Counted from the stretch's first letter, positions 46,944-55,341 are shown. The stretch is DNA of 64,000 nt from Pseudomonas vlassakiae (GCF_014269035.2 NZ_JABWRP020000008.1:161721-225720); one strand, 5' to 3'. Notes: generated by a model not told the origin, from the sequence alone. Numbers and translations: made by a program.

Positions 46944-48401
46944 ATGGTCATCGCCCCCCGTTCCGAAGTACTCGAGGCGCCTGCGGGCACCGAAGCCGCT
47001 GCTGCGCACCGGTCATTCAACCTGTTGCGCTGGTACGCCTGGGTGAGTTTGGCGGTCATCCTGTCTGTGGCCGCTGGCCTGGGGCTGATCTCCAGTCGCT
47101 TCATCATCGATGAAAGCATCGAGCGAGACGCCTTGCTCACCGCGCAGTTCATCACCTCGATCGCCGACGCCGAAGTGCGCCATGTGGCGATCCCCAATGT
47201 GCGCACCATGGGCGAACTGCTTGACCCACGCACCGACCGTGCGGCAATGCCCGATGTCGACCCCGAAGCACGGCGCAAGGCTCGCGGTGAGTTCCTCGAT
47301 CATATCGCCCACCTGCCAGACACGCTGCTGGCCAACATCTATGCCCCTGACCGGACGGTGATCTGGTCGACCAACCCGGCGCTGGAGGGCAAGCTGATCG
47401 AAGGCGATGGCGACCTGGACCGTGCCTTCGAATACAAGATGCGGGTCTCGGCCAGTTACCACAATTTCGAGCAGGCCCGTGCCGAGCAGAAGTTCGTGAC
47501 CCCGCCGGAACAGCTGTTGATCGAAAACTACATCCCGTTGTTCGATGCCGACGGCGATACCGTCACGGCGATGGTGGAAATCTACAAGGAACCCCGGGAC
47601 CTGATCGTGCGCATCGAGCACGGGCTGATTCTCATCTGGCTGGCCATCACCGTCGGTGCCGGGCTGGTCTATATCGGCCTGTACGGCATCATGCGCCGCG
47701 CCGCGCGGGTGATGGCGGTGCAACAGAAACGCTTGATCAACAGCGAGACCTTTGTGGCCCTTGGCGAGGTGTCCTCGGCGGTGGCCCACAGCCTGCGCAA
47801 CCCACTGGCCAGCATCCGTTCCAGCGCCGAGCTGGCCCAGGCCTTCGATGAAGGCCCGGCGCAGCGCAACATCAATGACATCATCAGCCAGGTCGACCGC
47901 ATGTCGCAGTGGATTCGTCAATTGTTGCAATCCTTGCGGCCGCTGAATGACGAAGCGGTGCCGGTCGATTTACCCCAGGTCCTGCAGGAAAGCCTGCAGA
48001 GCTTCGCCGTACCGCTGGCCCGCAGCGGAGTAACCCTGGACCTGCGGCCGTTACCGCCGGTGCAGGTGCTTGGCCAGCCGGCGTTGCTCGCCCAGATCTT
48101 CAACAGCCTGATCGCCAATGCCCTCGAGGCGATGGAGAACGGTGGGCGGTTGCGCATCGAGGTGGTCAAACGTGACCGGCGCAGCCTGACCCTGCGCCTT
48201 GCCGACACCGGCAAAGGCATGAGCGAGCAGCAGCAGCGTTTGGCGTTCCGGCCGTTTTTCAGCACCAAGCAAGGTGGCTTGGGTGTGGGGCTGGTACTGG
48301 TCAAACGCATCATGGAGCGCTTTGGCGGCTCGGTCCGCCTGAGCAGCAGCCAAGGCCATGGCACGCGGGTCTCGCTCAGCTTCAGGTTGGCGCGCTTGTG
48401 A
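46944..48401 (+). CDS. Sensor histidine kinase (first of a tandem pair)
   Basis: The start at 46944 (MVIAPRSEV) follows GGAG by eight bases and gives 485 residues. Two membrane segments (about residues 31-51 and 227-250) flank a periplasmic region of about 175 residues with RDALLTAQFI and WSTNPALEGKLI. The phospho-acceptor His is near residue 282 in AVAHSLRNPLASIRSS. ATPase boxes are N (FNSLIANALEAM), G1 (DTGKGMS), F (FRPFFSTKQGG) and G2 (GVGLVLVKRIM). It begins 105 bases after the transglycosylase stop, so it may share that transcript. The fold is NtrB/DctB-like and suits an NtrC-type partner. Confidence 0.9.
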   Translation: MVIAPRSEVLEAPAGTEAAAAHRSFNLLRWYAWVSLAVILSVAAGLGLISSRFIIDESIERDALLTAQFITSIADAEVRHVAIPNVRTMGELLDPRTDRAAMPDVDPEARRKARGEFLDHIAHLPDTLLANIYAPDRTVIWSTNPALEGKLIEGDGDLDRAFEYKMRVSASYHNFEQARAEQKFVTPPEQLLIENYIPLFDADGDTVTAMVEIYKEPRDLIVRIEHGLILIWLAITVGAGLVYIGLYGIMRRAARVMAVQQKRLINSETFVALGEVSSAVAHSLRNPLASIRSSAELAQAFDEGPAQRNINDIISQVDRMSQWIRQLLQSLRPLNDEAVPVDLPQVLQESLQSFAVPLARSGVTLDLRPLPPVQVLGQPALLAQIFNSLIANALEAMENGGRLRIEVVKRDRRSLTLRLADTGKGMSEQQQRLAFRPFFSTKQGGLGVGLVLVKRIMERFGGSVRLSSSQGHGTRVSLSFRLARL

Positions 48402-48424
48402 TAACGGGCATCAATAAAAACGTG

Positions 48425-48437
48425 CAACTTATTGATT
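48425..48437 (-). promoter_or_regulatory. IHF-binding consensus, distal site
   Basis: On the minus strand the site reads AATCAATAAGTTG, a full match to WATCAANNNNTTR. It lies about 125 bases upstream of the -24/-12 motif at 48560. Confidence 0.55.
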
Positions 48438-48516
48438 TGTAAGTATTTACAGATTTATGGGTATACGGCACCCAAATGTGGGGGATGAACCTCGAACCTA
48501 AATCAATAATGCTGCT

Positions 48517-48529
48517 TAAGCTATTGATT
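48517..48529 (-). promoter_or_regulatory. IHF-binding consensus, proximal site
   Basis: On the minus strand the site reads AATCAATAGCTTA, a full match to WATCAANNNNTTR. It lies about 30 bases upstream of the -24 element, where IHF often bends sigma-54 promoters. The same bases form one arm of an AAATCAATA-N13-TATTGATTT dyad (48500-48530), which could instead be an activator site. Confidence 0.55.
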
Positions 48530-48559
48530 TATAAAGATGTGACGATTGGTTATTGGGCG

Positions 48560-48575
48560 TGGCGAAGTTCTTGCA
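48560..48575 (+). promoter_or_regulatory. Sigma-54 promoter candidate for the second kinase and regulator
   Basis: TGGCGAAGTTCTTGCA matches TGGC and TTGCA of the -24/-12 consensus with the exact 5-base spacer; only the AC of the -24 box is changed. It lies 130 bases before the second kinase start, in the AT-rich gap 48402-48704. No gene is seen in that gap. Confidence 0.65.
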
Positions 48576-48704
48576 GGTGCTCTCGACAGGTAACGCGCGA
48601 CATTGGCGGCACTAGCTGCCCGGGTGGGATGGCGTCAATTTGCTACTATCGGTAGCAATGCGATGACCACCTTCTGAACGGACTCCCTGTACGGGAACGA
48701 CGCG

Positions 48705-50198
48705 ATGCAGATGCTGGATGAAGATGTTCCCGTGAAACCCGCTGCACTGCCCGCTAGCAGTGGCCTGGCCGTACCGCTTCGCGAGTTCAACCTGCTGCGC
48801 TGGTTTTCACTGATCAGCCTGTTGATCATCGCTTCGGTGGCTGGCGGGCTGGGCTACGTGTCGACCCGCTTCGTGGTGCGCGACAGCGTCGAGCGGGATG
48901 CCATGCTTACCGCCCAGTTCATCCAGTCCCTGGCGGTGGCCGAAGTGCGTCATTCGCAGCTCCCCCCGGGCGCCACCATGGGCGAACTGCTCAACCCGCA
49001 GCTGGACCAGCAGCACCTGCAGATCAGCCCGGGCCTTGTCGCGGCGACCCGGGCGGAGTTCCTCGACCACGTCGAGCATTTGCCGGATACCTTGCTGGCC
49101 AATGCCTATGCCCGAGACCGCACCATCGTCTGGTCCACCAACCCCGAGCTGATCGGCAAGCGCATCGAAGACGATGGTGGCCTGAACCGCGCATTCAGCT
49201 CGCGCAAGGCGGTATCTGCCAGCTACCACAGGGTCGAAGGCGGCCGTGAGGAGCAGAAATTCCTCCGTGAACCCAAGTACCTGTTCATCGAAAACTACAT
49301 TCCCTTGTTCGATAGCCAGGGCGAGCAGGTCCTGGCCATGGTCGAGATCTACAAGGAGCCGCAGGACCTGGTACGGCGAATCCAGCGCGGTTACGTGCTG
49401 ATCTGGGCTTCGACGCTGGTGGGTGGCGCGCTGATCTATTTCGGCCTGTTCTGGATCGTGCGCCGCGCTGCATTCATGCTGAATCAGCAGCAGAACCGGC
49501 TGGTGGCCAGCGAAACTTACGTAGCCCTGGGCGAGATGTCCAGCGCAGTGGCCCATAGCTTGCGCAACCCGCTGGCCAATATCCGCTCCAGCGCCGAGCT
49601 GGCCGAGGGCATAGCCAGCCCGCTGGCGCAGAAGAACATCAATGACATCATCTGCCAGGTCGACCGCATGTCGCGCTGGGTGCGCGAGTTGCTGGTGTCG
49701 CTGCGCCCGGCCAGCGATACCGCGGAGGCCGTGGACCTGGTGGCAGCCATCGAAGATACCCACCAGGCCTTCGCCCAGCAGATCGAGCGCAACGGCGTGC
49801 GCTTCAGCTTCGAAGGGCCGCACGTGCAATGGGTGGCCAGCCAGCCCCTGCAACTGACGCAGATCCTCAACAGCCTGTTTTCCAATGCCCTGGAAGCCAT
49901 GCCCAAGGGCGGCGTCCTGCATGCGCAGGTCAGCGTGCAGGATGGGCAGCGTGCGCAACTGGTGCTCAGCGACACCGGCAAGGGCATGAGCCAGCAGCAG
50001 GAAAGAATGGTGTTCAAGCCATTCTTCACGACCAAGCAGGGCGGCCTGGGTGTCGGCCTGGCCCTGGTCAAGCGGATCATGGAACGGTTTGGCGGCTCGG
50101 TCAGCCTGAGCAGCCGTGAAGAGGAAGGAACCCGCGTCAGCCTCACTTTCAATATCGCAGCGGGAGAGGACCATGGAGCACAGCATCCTGGTAGTTGA
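48705..50198 (+). CDS. Sensor histidine kinase (second of a tandem pair)
   Basis: The 497-residue protein is paralogous to the kinase just upstream over its whole length. It shares the REFNLLRW/RSFNLLRW opening, the MGELL...FLDH...LPDTLLAN periplasmic motifs, FIENYIPLFD and the His box AVAHSLRNPLANIRSS (His about 284). ATPase boxes are NSLFSNALEAM, DTGKGMS, FKPFFTTKQGG and GVGLALVKRIM. Membrane segments are at about residues 33-51 and 230-252. Its 3-prime end overlaps the NtrC-type regulator gene by 26 bases, so it is the likely cognate kinase. Confidence 0.92.
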   Translation: MQMLDEDVPVKPAALPASSGLAVPLREFNLLRWFSLISLLIIASVAGGLGYVSTRFVVRDSVERDAMLTAQFIQSLAVAEVRHSQLPPGATMGELLNPQLDQQHLQISPGLVAATRAEFLDHVEHLPDTLLANAYARDRTIVWSTNPELIGKRIEDDGGLNRAFSSRKAVSASYHRVEGGREEQKFLREPKYLFIENYIPLFDSQGEQVLAMVEIYKEPQDLVRRIQRGYVLIWASTLVGGALIYFGLFWIVRRAAFMLNQQQNRLVASETYVALGEMSSAVAHSLRNPLANIRSSAELAEGIASPLAQKNINDIICQVDRMSRWVRELLVSLRPASDTAEAVDLVAAIEDTHQAFAQQIERNGVRFSFEGPHVQWVASQPLQLTQILNSLFSNALEAMPKGGVLHAQVSVQDGQRAQLVLSDTGKGMSQQQERMVFKPFFTTKQGGLGVGLALVKRIMERFGGSVSLSSREEEGTRVSLTFNIAAGEDHGAQHPGS

Positions 50199-51600
50199 GG
50201 ATGACGAAATCCTCGGCGACAACATTCGCACCTACCTGAGCCTCAAGGGCTTTGAGGTGACGCTCTGCAACAGTGCGGAGCTGGCGCTGGAACAGATCAA
50301 GCGGGCCCAGCCCGATGCGGTATTGACCGACAACTCATTGCCGGGCATGAGCGGGCATGACCTGCTACGCACCCTGGTGGAGCAGGCGCCGGACCTGAAG
50401 GTGATCATGATGACCGGGTACGGCAATGTCGAAGACGCCGTGCAGGCCATGAAAGAGGGCGCATTCCACTACCTGACCAAACCGGTGGTGTTGGCCGAAC
50501 TCAAGTTGACCCTGGAAAAGGCCCTGGCGGCCGAGCGCATGGAACGCACCTTGTCGTTCTACCAGGAGCGCGAGGCGCAGAAGTCAGGGTTCCAGGCGCT
50601 GATCGGCGAATCGCCGGCGATGCTCACCCTCAAGCACACCTTGCATCAGGTGCTGGACGCCGAGCGGCGCATGGCCAGTGACGACCTGCCGCCCGTGTTG
50701 ATCGAAGGCGAGACCGGGACCGGCAAGGAGCTGGTCGCCCGCGCGTTGCATTTCGACGGTTCGCGCAGCAAGGGGCCGTTCATCGAATTCAACTGCGCGT
50801 CGATCCCGGCCAATCTGCTCGAGGCCGAGCTGTTCGGCCATGAGAAGGGCGCGTTCACCGACGCCAAGGAGCGCCGTGTGGGCCTGGTGGAAGCGGCCGA
50901 TGGCGGTACGCTGTTCCTCGACGAGATCGGCGAGATGGACCTGGTGCTGCAGGCCAAGCTGCTCAAGCTGCTGGAGGATCGCAGCATCCGCCGCATCGGT
51001 GCGGTCAAGGAGCGCAAGGTCGACCTGCGGGTGATCAGTGCCACCAACTGCAACCTTGAACAGATGGTGCAGCAAGGCAAGTTCCGTCGTGACCTGTTCT
51101 TTCGCCTGCGCATCATCGCCTTGAAAGTGCCACGGCTATACGCCCGCGGCCAGGATGTGCTGCTGCTGGCGCGGCATTTCCTGGCGCATCACGGGCGCCG
51201 CTATGGCAAGCCGAACTTGCGCTTCAGTGCCGAGGCGGAAGCCTTGATGTTGAGCTACAGCTGGCCGGGCAACGTGCGTGAATTGCGCAACATGCTGGAG
51301 CAGACCGTGTTGCTGGCGCCCAATGAAGTGATACAGGCGCATCAGCTGAACCTGTGCCTGACCTTGGTCGACGAGCCGCTGGTGGCTCAACCCACGGCGA
51401 CGGTGTACGAACTGCCGCGTCATGAACCGGAGCCTGGCACCAGCCTGCCGGACATGGAGCGTGACCTGGTGTGCAAGACCCTTGATCGTACTGACTGGAA
51501 CGTCACCAAGTCGGCGCGGATGCTGGGGCTGTCGCGGGACATGCTGCGTTACCGCATCGAGAAGCTGGGGCTGACCCGGCCTGACAAACGTCAGTGGTGA
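50173..51600 (+). CDS. NtrC-family sigma-54-dependent response regulator
   Basis: The 475-residue protein starts at 50173 with GGGAGAGGA just upstream. A receiver domain (residues 1-120, phospho-acceptor Asp53 in LTDNSLPGM) is followed by an AAA+ domain (about 142-375) with Walker A GETGTGKE (179-186) and Walker B TLFLDEIG. A Fis-type HTH (about 438-466, NVTKSARMLGLSRDMLRYRIEKL) ends the protein. The sigma-54 contact loop reads GAFTDA (226-231) rather than GAFTGA; it still has the FT core. It probably activates the -24/-12 promoters in this block. Confidence 0.94.
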   Translation: MEHSILVVEDDEILGDNIRTYLSLKGFEVTLCNSAELALEQIKRAQPDAVLTDNSLPGMSGHDLLRTLVEQAPDLKVIMMTGYGNVEDAVQAMKEGAFHYLTKPVVLAELKLTLEKALAAERMERTLSFYQEREAQKSGFQALIGESPAMLTLKHTLHQVLDAERRMASDDLPPVLIEGETGTGKELVARALHFDGSRSKGPFIEFNCASIPANLLEAELFGHEKGAFTDAKERRVGLVEAADGGTLFLDEIGEMDLVLQAKLLKLLEDRSIRRIGAVKERKVDLRVISATNCNLEQMVQQGKFRRDLFFRLRIIALKVPRLYARGQDVLLLARHFLAHHGRRYGKPNLRFSAEAEALMLSYSWPGNVRELRNMLEQTVLLAPNEVIQAHQLNLCLTLVDEPLVAQPTATVYELPRHEPEPGTSLPDMERDLVCKTLDRTDWNVTKSARMLGLSRDMLRYRIEKLGLTRPDKRQW

Positions 51601-51602
51601 CG

Positions 51603-51632
51603 CAAGGGGCGTCTGGCGCCCCTTGGACTTTA
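51603..51632 (+). terminator. Terminator after the NtrC-type gene
   Basis: CAAGGGGCG and CGCCCCTTG form a 9-bp stem with a 5-base loop followed by GACTTTATT, two bases after the stop. The T run is weak. Confidence 0.7.
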
Positions 51633-51932
51633 TTGTTGACTGCCGCCTGAGCCCTTTCCGCCTTGTCGCCCGGAACCCTCGGAGCCACTGCCATCCATCC
51701 CCGGCAAGTCGCGGTTGTCATTCTGCCTGGCTGGCGGGCTTTCCGGGTCATTGCCCTGGATGCGCGGGTCGGTATCACGAGGCAGGGGCTTTTCGATCGG
51801 ATCAAGGGTGCTGTCGACTCCCGGCTGCGGCGCCGGGTTGTGCGGGTCATCGGGGTAGGTTGGCCCGGTGCCGACTGCCAGGGCCAGCGGTGAAGTGAGC
51901 AGGGCAACCAGCAGCAAGGTTGAACGGGGCAT
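51630..51932 (-). CDS. Small secreted low-complexity protein
   Basis: The 100-residue product has a Sec signal peptide (cleavage near LALA, about residue 19). An acidic Pro/Asp-rich mature part follows (TYPDDPHNPAPQP, LPRDTDPRIQ), and the tail is Gly/Ser-rich. It has no Cys and no recognised domain, and it looks intrinsically disordered. AAGGAG precedes the ATG by about eight bases, which supports a real gene. It stands between the NtrC-type gene and gntP. Confidence 0.6.
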   Translation of the reverse strand: MPRSTLLLVALLTSPLALAVGTGPTYPDDPHNPAPQPGVDSTLDPIEKPLPRDTDPRIQGNDPESPPARQNDNRDLPGMDGSGSEGSGRQGGKGSGGSQQ

Positions 51933-52015
51933 GGCAAGCTCCTTTGCTTAGGGTAGGGCGCATACTTGCGTTGGGCCCTACCGGGTTGCTCAGGTGCCAT
52001 CCCCCCGATCAGCGG

Positions 52016-53368
52016 TCACACCACCGTCGACAACGCCATGATGAAGATGATGCCGACGATGGACAGGATCGTCTCCATCATGCTCCAGGTCTTGAAGGTT
52101 TCCGCCACGGTCATGTTGAAGTACTGCTTCACCAGCCAGAACCCGGCGTCGTTGACGTGGGACAGGATCAGCGAGCCAGCGCCGGTAGCGAGCACCAGCA
52201 ATTCGCGGTTGACCCCCGGCACCAGGTCGATCACCGGGGCGACGATGCCGGCGCCGGTGATGGTGGCCACGGTCGCAGAACCTGTGGCGATACGGATTAC
52301 CGCTGCCACCAGCCATGCCAGCAGGATCGGCGAGATCTGCGCCTGTACGGCCATCTGCCCGATGACGTTGCCGACGCCGGTATCCACCAGCATCTGCTTG
52401 AAGCCGCCACCGGCGCCCACGATCAGCACGATGGCCGCGGTCGGTGCCAGGCTCTGGTCGAGCATTTTCATGATCTGCTGGCGGTTGAAGCCACGGGCCG
52501 AGCCGAAGGTATAGAAGGCCAGCAACAAGGCGGCGAGCAGGGCGGTGATCGGGTGGCCGATCAGGTCCATCCACTGGCGGACGATGTGCTCGGCCGGCAG
52601 CACCACGTCAGCCAAGGTCTTGAGCAGCATCAGCACCACCGGCAGCAGCACGGTGATCAGGGTGACACTGAAGCTTGGCAGGTTGTTCTGGTCCGACTCC
52701 TTGGCGATCTGGTCCATCAGCTCCTGTGACGGGCTGCCCGGAATGTAGCGGGCAATGAAGTTGCCGAACAGCGGGCCGGCGATGATCGCCGTGGGCAGCG
52801 CCACCAGCAGGCCATAGAAGATGGTCTTGCCGATGTCGGCATGGAAGATGCCGATCGCCAGCAGCGGCCCCGGGTGTGGCGGGACCAGGCCATGGACCAC
52901 CGAAAGGCCGGCCAGCAGCGGGATGCCGATCTTGATCAGCGACACCCCGGAGCGCCGGGCGACAATGAACACCAGGGGGATCAGCAGCACGAAGCCGATC
53001 TCGAAGAACAGCGGGATGCCCACCAGGAAGGCGGCGAACATCATCGCCCAGTGCACGTTCTTCTTGCCAAAGGCGCGGATCAGGGTCTGGGCGATCTGGT
53101 CGGCGCCACCGGAGTCGGCCATCAGCTTGCCGAGCATCGTCCCCAGGGCGAGGACGATGCCGACGAAGCCGAGCACGCCACCGAAACCGTCCTGGAACGA
53201 CTTCATGACCTTGGCCACCGGCATGCCGGAGGTCAGGCCGAGGAAGCCGGCCGCCAGGGTCAGGGCGACGAAGGGGTGGACCTTGAAATGGGTGATCAGC
53301 AGGATCAGCCCGACGATGGTGACCAGCGCGTCGAGCAGCAGGTAGGTATCTGTAGCCAGTCCGAACAT
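52016..53368 (-). CDS. gntP: Gluconate:proton symporter, GntP family
   Basis: The 450-residue protein has the many hydrophobic segments of the GntP family and its conserved stretches, including PPHPGPLLAIGI, ATGSATVATITGAGI and SHVNDAGFWLVKQYF. It imports gluconate, which the gluconokinase encoded upstream phosphorylates. A perfect AGACAGCGCTGTCT palindrome lies 56 bases upstream, matching sites before gntK and gntR, so expression is probably repressed by GntR. Family and length agree well. Confidence 0.94.
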   Translation of the reverse strand: MFGLATDTYLLLDALVTIVGLILLITHFKVHPFVALTLAAGFLGLTSGMPVAKVMKSFQDGFGGVLGFVGIVLALGTMLGKLMADSGGADQIAQTLIRAFGKKNVHWAMMFAAFLVGIPLFFEIGFVLLIPLVFIVARRSGVSLIKIGIPLLAGLSVVHGLVPPHPGPLLAIGIFHADIGKTIFYGLLVALPTAIIAGPLFGNFIARYIPGSPSQELMDQIAKESDQNNLPSFSVTLITVLLPVVLMLLKTLADVVLPAEHIVRQWMDLIGHPITALLAALLLAFYTFGSARGFNRQQIMKMLDQSLAPTAAIVLIVGAGGGFKQMLVDTGVGNVIGQMAVQAQISPILLAWLVAAVIRIATGSATVATITGAGIVAPVIDLVPGVNRELLVLATGAGSLILSHVNDAGFWLVKQYFNMTVAETFKTWSMMETILSIVGIIFIMALSTVV

Positions 53369-53423
53369 GGTTTTGATGCCTCGGTCTTATCGTTGTTTTT
53401 GGCGTGCTTCAAGTGAATTTCAG

Positions 53424-53437
53424 AGACAGCGCTGTCT
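53424..53437. promoter_or_regulatory. GntR operator upstream of gntP
   Basis: AGACAGCGCTGTCT is a perfect 14-bp palindrome in the 93-base gap between gntK and gntP. The same motif precedes gntK and gntR. Confidence 0.8.
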
Positions 53438-53461
53438 TTGGTGGGCAGGACAACCGCCGGG

Positions 53462-54001
53462 TCAGGCAGTGCGCGCCAGGTTCCGCTCACCGCAGGGCTT
53501 TAGCCAGGCGTCGACCGTTTCGGCAAGTACCGCAATCGGCTGAGTGGCATCCAGCGCCAGGGTCAGGGGCTCGCCACGGGGTGACTCGAGGGCGGCGAAC
53601 TGGCTGTCGATCAGGCTCGCCGGCATGAAGTGGCCTGGGCGGGCGAGCACGCGTTTTTCCGCCTCGGCGGGTGTGAGTTCGAGGAACACGAACACCAGTT
53701 CGGGCATCGCCGCGCGCAAGGTGTCGCGGTAACGACGCTTGAGGGCGGAGCACGTGAGGATCGGCCGTTCGCCCGCTTTCACCGTCGCTTGCAGTTCCTG
53801 GCCCAGGCGCACCAGCCAACCGGCACGGTCGTCATCGTCCAGGGGGATGCCGGCGCTCATCTTGCGGATGTTTTCGGCAGGGTGGAATGCGTCGCCTTCG
53901 ATCAGGCGACCGCCGCTTCGCTTGGCAATGGCATCGCCGACGCAGCTTTTGCCGCAGCCGGCCACGCCCATCACCACGATGGCGGACAGGGGAGAATTCA
54001 T
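53462..54001 (-). CDS. gntK: Gluconokinase
   Basis: The 179-residue P-loop kinase phosphorylates gluconate to 6-phosphogluconate with ATP, feeding the Entner-Doudoroff pathway. Walker A is GVAGCGKS (residues 12-19). Family motifs are EGDAFHPAENIRKM, GIPLDDDDRAGWL and TCSALKRRYRDTLR. It precedes gntP on the same strand and has its own operator 20 bases before the ATG. Length is typical. Confidence 0.96.
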   Translation of the reverse strand: MNSPLSAIVVMGVAGCGKSCVGDAIAKRSGGRLIEGDAFHPAENIRKMSAGIPLDDDDRAGWLVRLGQELQATVKAGERPILTCSALKRRYRDTLRAAMPELVFVFLELTPAEAEKRVLARPGHFMPASLIDSQFAALESPRGEPLTLALDATQPIAVLAETVDAWLKPCGERNLARTA

Positions 54002-54020
54002 CAGTACCTCCTGCGGGGTG

Positions 54021-54034
54021 AGACAGCGCTGTCC
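54021..54034. promoter_or_regulatory. GntR operator upstream of gntK
   Basis: AGACAGCGCTGTCC matches the gntP palindrome at 13 of 14 bases and lies just before the gntK ribosome-binding site. Confidence 0.78.
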
Positions 54035-54148
54035 CGTTGCAAACGAAACGCCAGCTCCCCGGTGTTATTGATCTTGTCCTTACGCAGTATGGACGCTTGG
54101 CAGCGTGCTGCAGTGGCCACTACCAAAGATTACATTGCCTGCGTCCTG

Positions 54149-54162
54149 AGACAGCGCTACCT
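54149..54162. promoter_or_regulatory. GntR operator upstream of gntR
   Basis: AGACAGCGCTACCT matches the gntP palindrome at 12 of 14 bases, 46 bases before gntR, consistent with autoregulation. Confidence 0.7.
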
Positions 54163-54207
54163 TAGTGGCCGTTCCCCATTCCTGCAAGTAGTAAAATTAC
54201 AACATCC

Positions 54208-55227
54208 ATGTCCCGCACAGGCTCTCGCACCACAGGTCGTCCCACGCTGGCTGAAGTCGCCAGGCTCTCCGGGGTTTCCCCGATCACGGCTTCGCGCGCA
54301 CTGCGCGGGGTCAGTACGGTTGCCCCTGGGCTGGTGGAAAAGGTCATGGCCGCCGCCACGTCCCTGGGCTATGTCGCCAACCCGGCGGCGCGGGCACTGG
54401 CGTCGGCACGCAGCCAGTCGGTGGTGGTGCTGATCCCGTCGTTGTCCAACCAGTTGTTCATCGACACCCTGGAGGCCATCCACGAGGTGATGCGCCCGCG
54501 TGGGCTAGAGGTGCTGATAGGTAACTACCACTACGATCTCGACGAAGAAGAAAACCTGATCCGCAACTACCTGGCCTATCAGCCGTGCGGCATGCTGCTG
54601 ACCGGTTTCGATCGCAGCGATGCCGCGCGGCAGATGTTGGCAGCCAGCGGCGTGCCCTGCGTGCACATGATGGAACTGGGTGGAGAGGCTGGCGCGTTGT
54701 CGGTGGGCTTTTCCCAGCAGCAGGCCGGGCGGGCTGCGGCAACGCACCTGATCGAGCGCGGCCGACGGCGCCTGGCGTTCATTGCCGCGCAGCTCGACCC
54801 ACGGGTGATGCAGCGCGCCGAAGGCTTTCGCCAGGCCCTGGCCGAAGCCGGCATGCAGGCCACCGAGCTGGAGATTCTGGCGCCGCAACCGTCATCCATT
54901 GCACTGGGCAGCGAACTGTTCAGCCAGTTGTTGGCACAGGCGCCGGATGTGGACGGGATCTTCTTCTGCAACGACGACCTTGCCCAGGGCGCGGTATTGC
55001 AGGCATTGCGGCAAGGGATCGAGGTGCCACGGCAGGTGGCCATGGTCGGTTTCAACGACTTGCCGGCTTCGGCGCACATGGTGCCGCGCCTGACCTCCAT
55101 CCGCACCCCGCGGGCAGCCGTTGGTCGGGGCGCCGCCCAGGCACTCCTGGCACTGCTCGATGGCAAGCGGGTAGCCACCGAACAGCAGGACCTGGGCTTC
55201 GAACTGATGGTGCGCGAGAGCTCATGA
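54208..55227 (+). CDS. gntR: LacI-family repressor of gluconate genes
   Basis: The 339-residue protein has a LacI HTH (about residues 12-65, TLAEVARLSGVSPITASRALRG). The hinge helix region NPAARALASARS follows, then a periplasmic-binding-protein-like effector domain (about 70-335). LacI-type GntR proteins repress gntK and gntP and release on binding gluconate or 6-phosphogluconate. It is divergent from gntK, and three near-identical operators occur at gntR, gntK and gntP. The start codon is ATG at 54208; no strong Shine-Dalgarno is seen. Confidence 0.93.
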   Translation: MSRTGSRTTGRPTLAEVARLSGVSPITASRALRGVSTVAPGLVEKVMAAATSLGYVANPAARALASARSQSVVVLIPSLSNQLFIDTLEAIHEVMRPRGLEVLIGNYHYDLDEEENLIRNYLAYQPCGMLLTGFDRSDAARQMLAASGVPCVHMMELGGEAGALSVGFSQQQAGRAAATHLIERGRRRLAFIAAQLDPRVMQRAEGFRQALAEAGMQATELEILAPQPSSIALGSELFSQLLAQAPDVDGIFFCNDDLAQGAVLQALRQGIEVPRQVAMVGFNDLPASAHMVPRLTSIRTPRAAVGRGAAQALLALLDGKRVATEQQDLGFELMVRESS

Positions 55228-55341
55228 AATGCCTGAAGAAACATCGCTAACTGGCTAATCACAACGTGATATCAAGTTGCTTGCACGCCATCAAAGCCGA
55301 TCTATGCTCAGAAAACACTGGGCATCAAGGATCCTGGCGCC

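Noticed and set aside
48610..48640. Second -24/-12-like motif TGGCGTCAATTTGC before the second kinase
   Set aside because: The spacer between the two boxes is one base short, so it should not be recognised; the site at 48560 has correct spacing.
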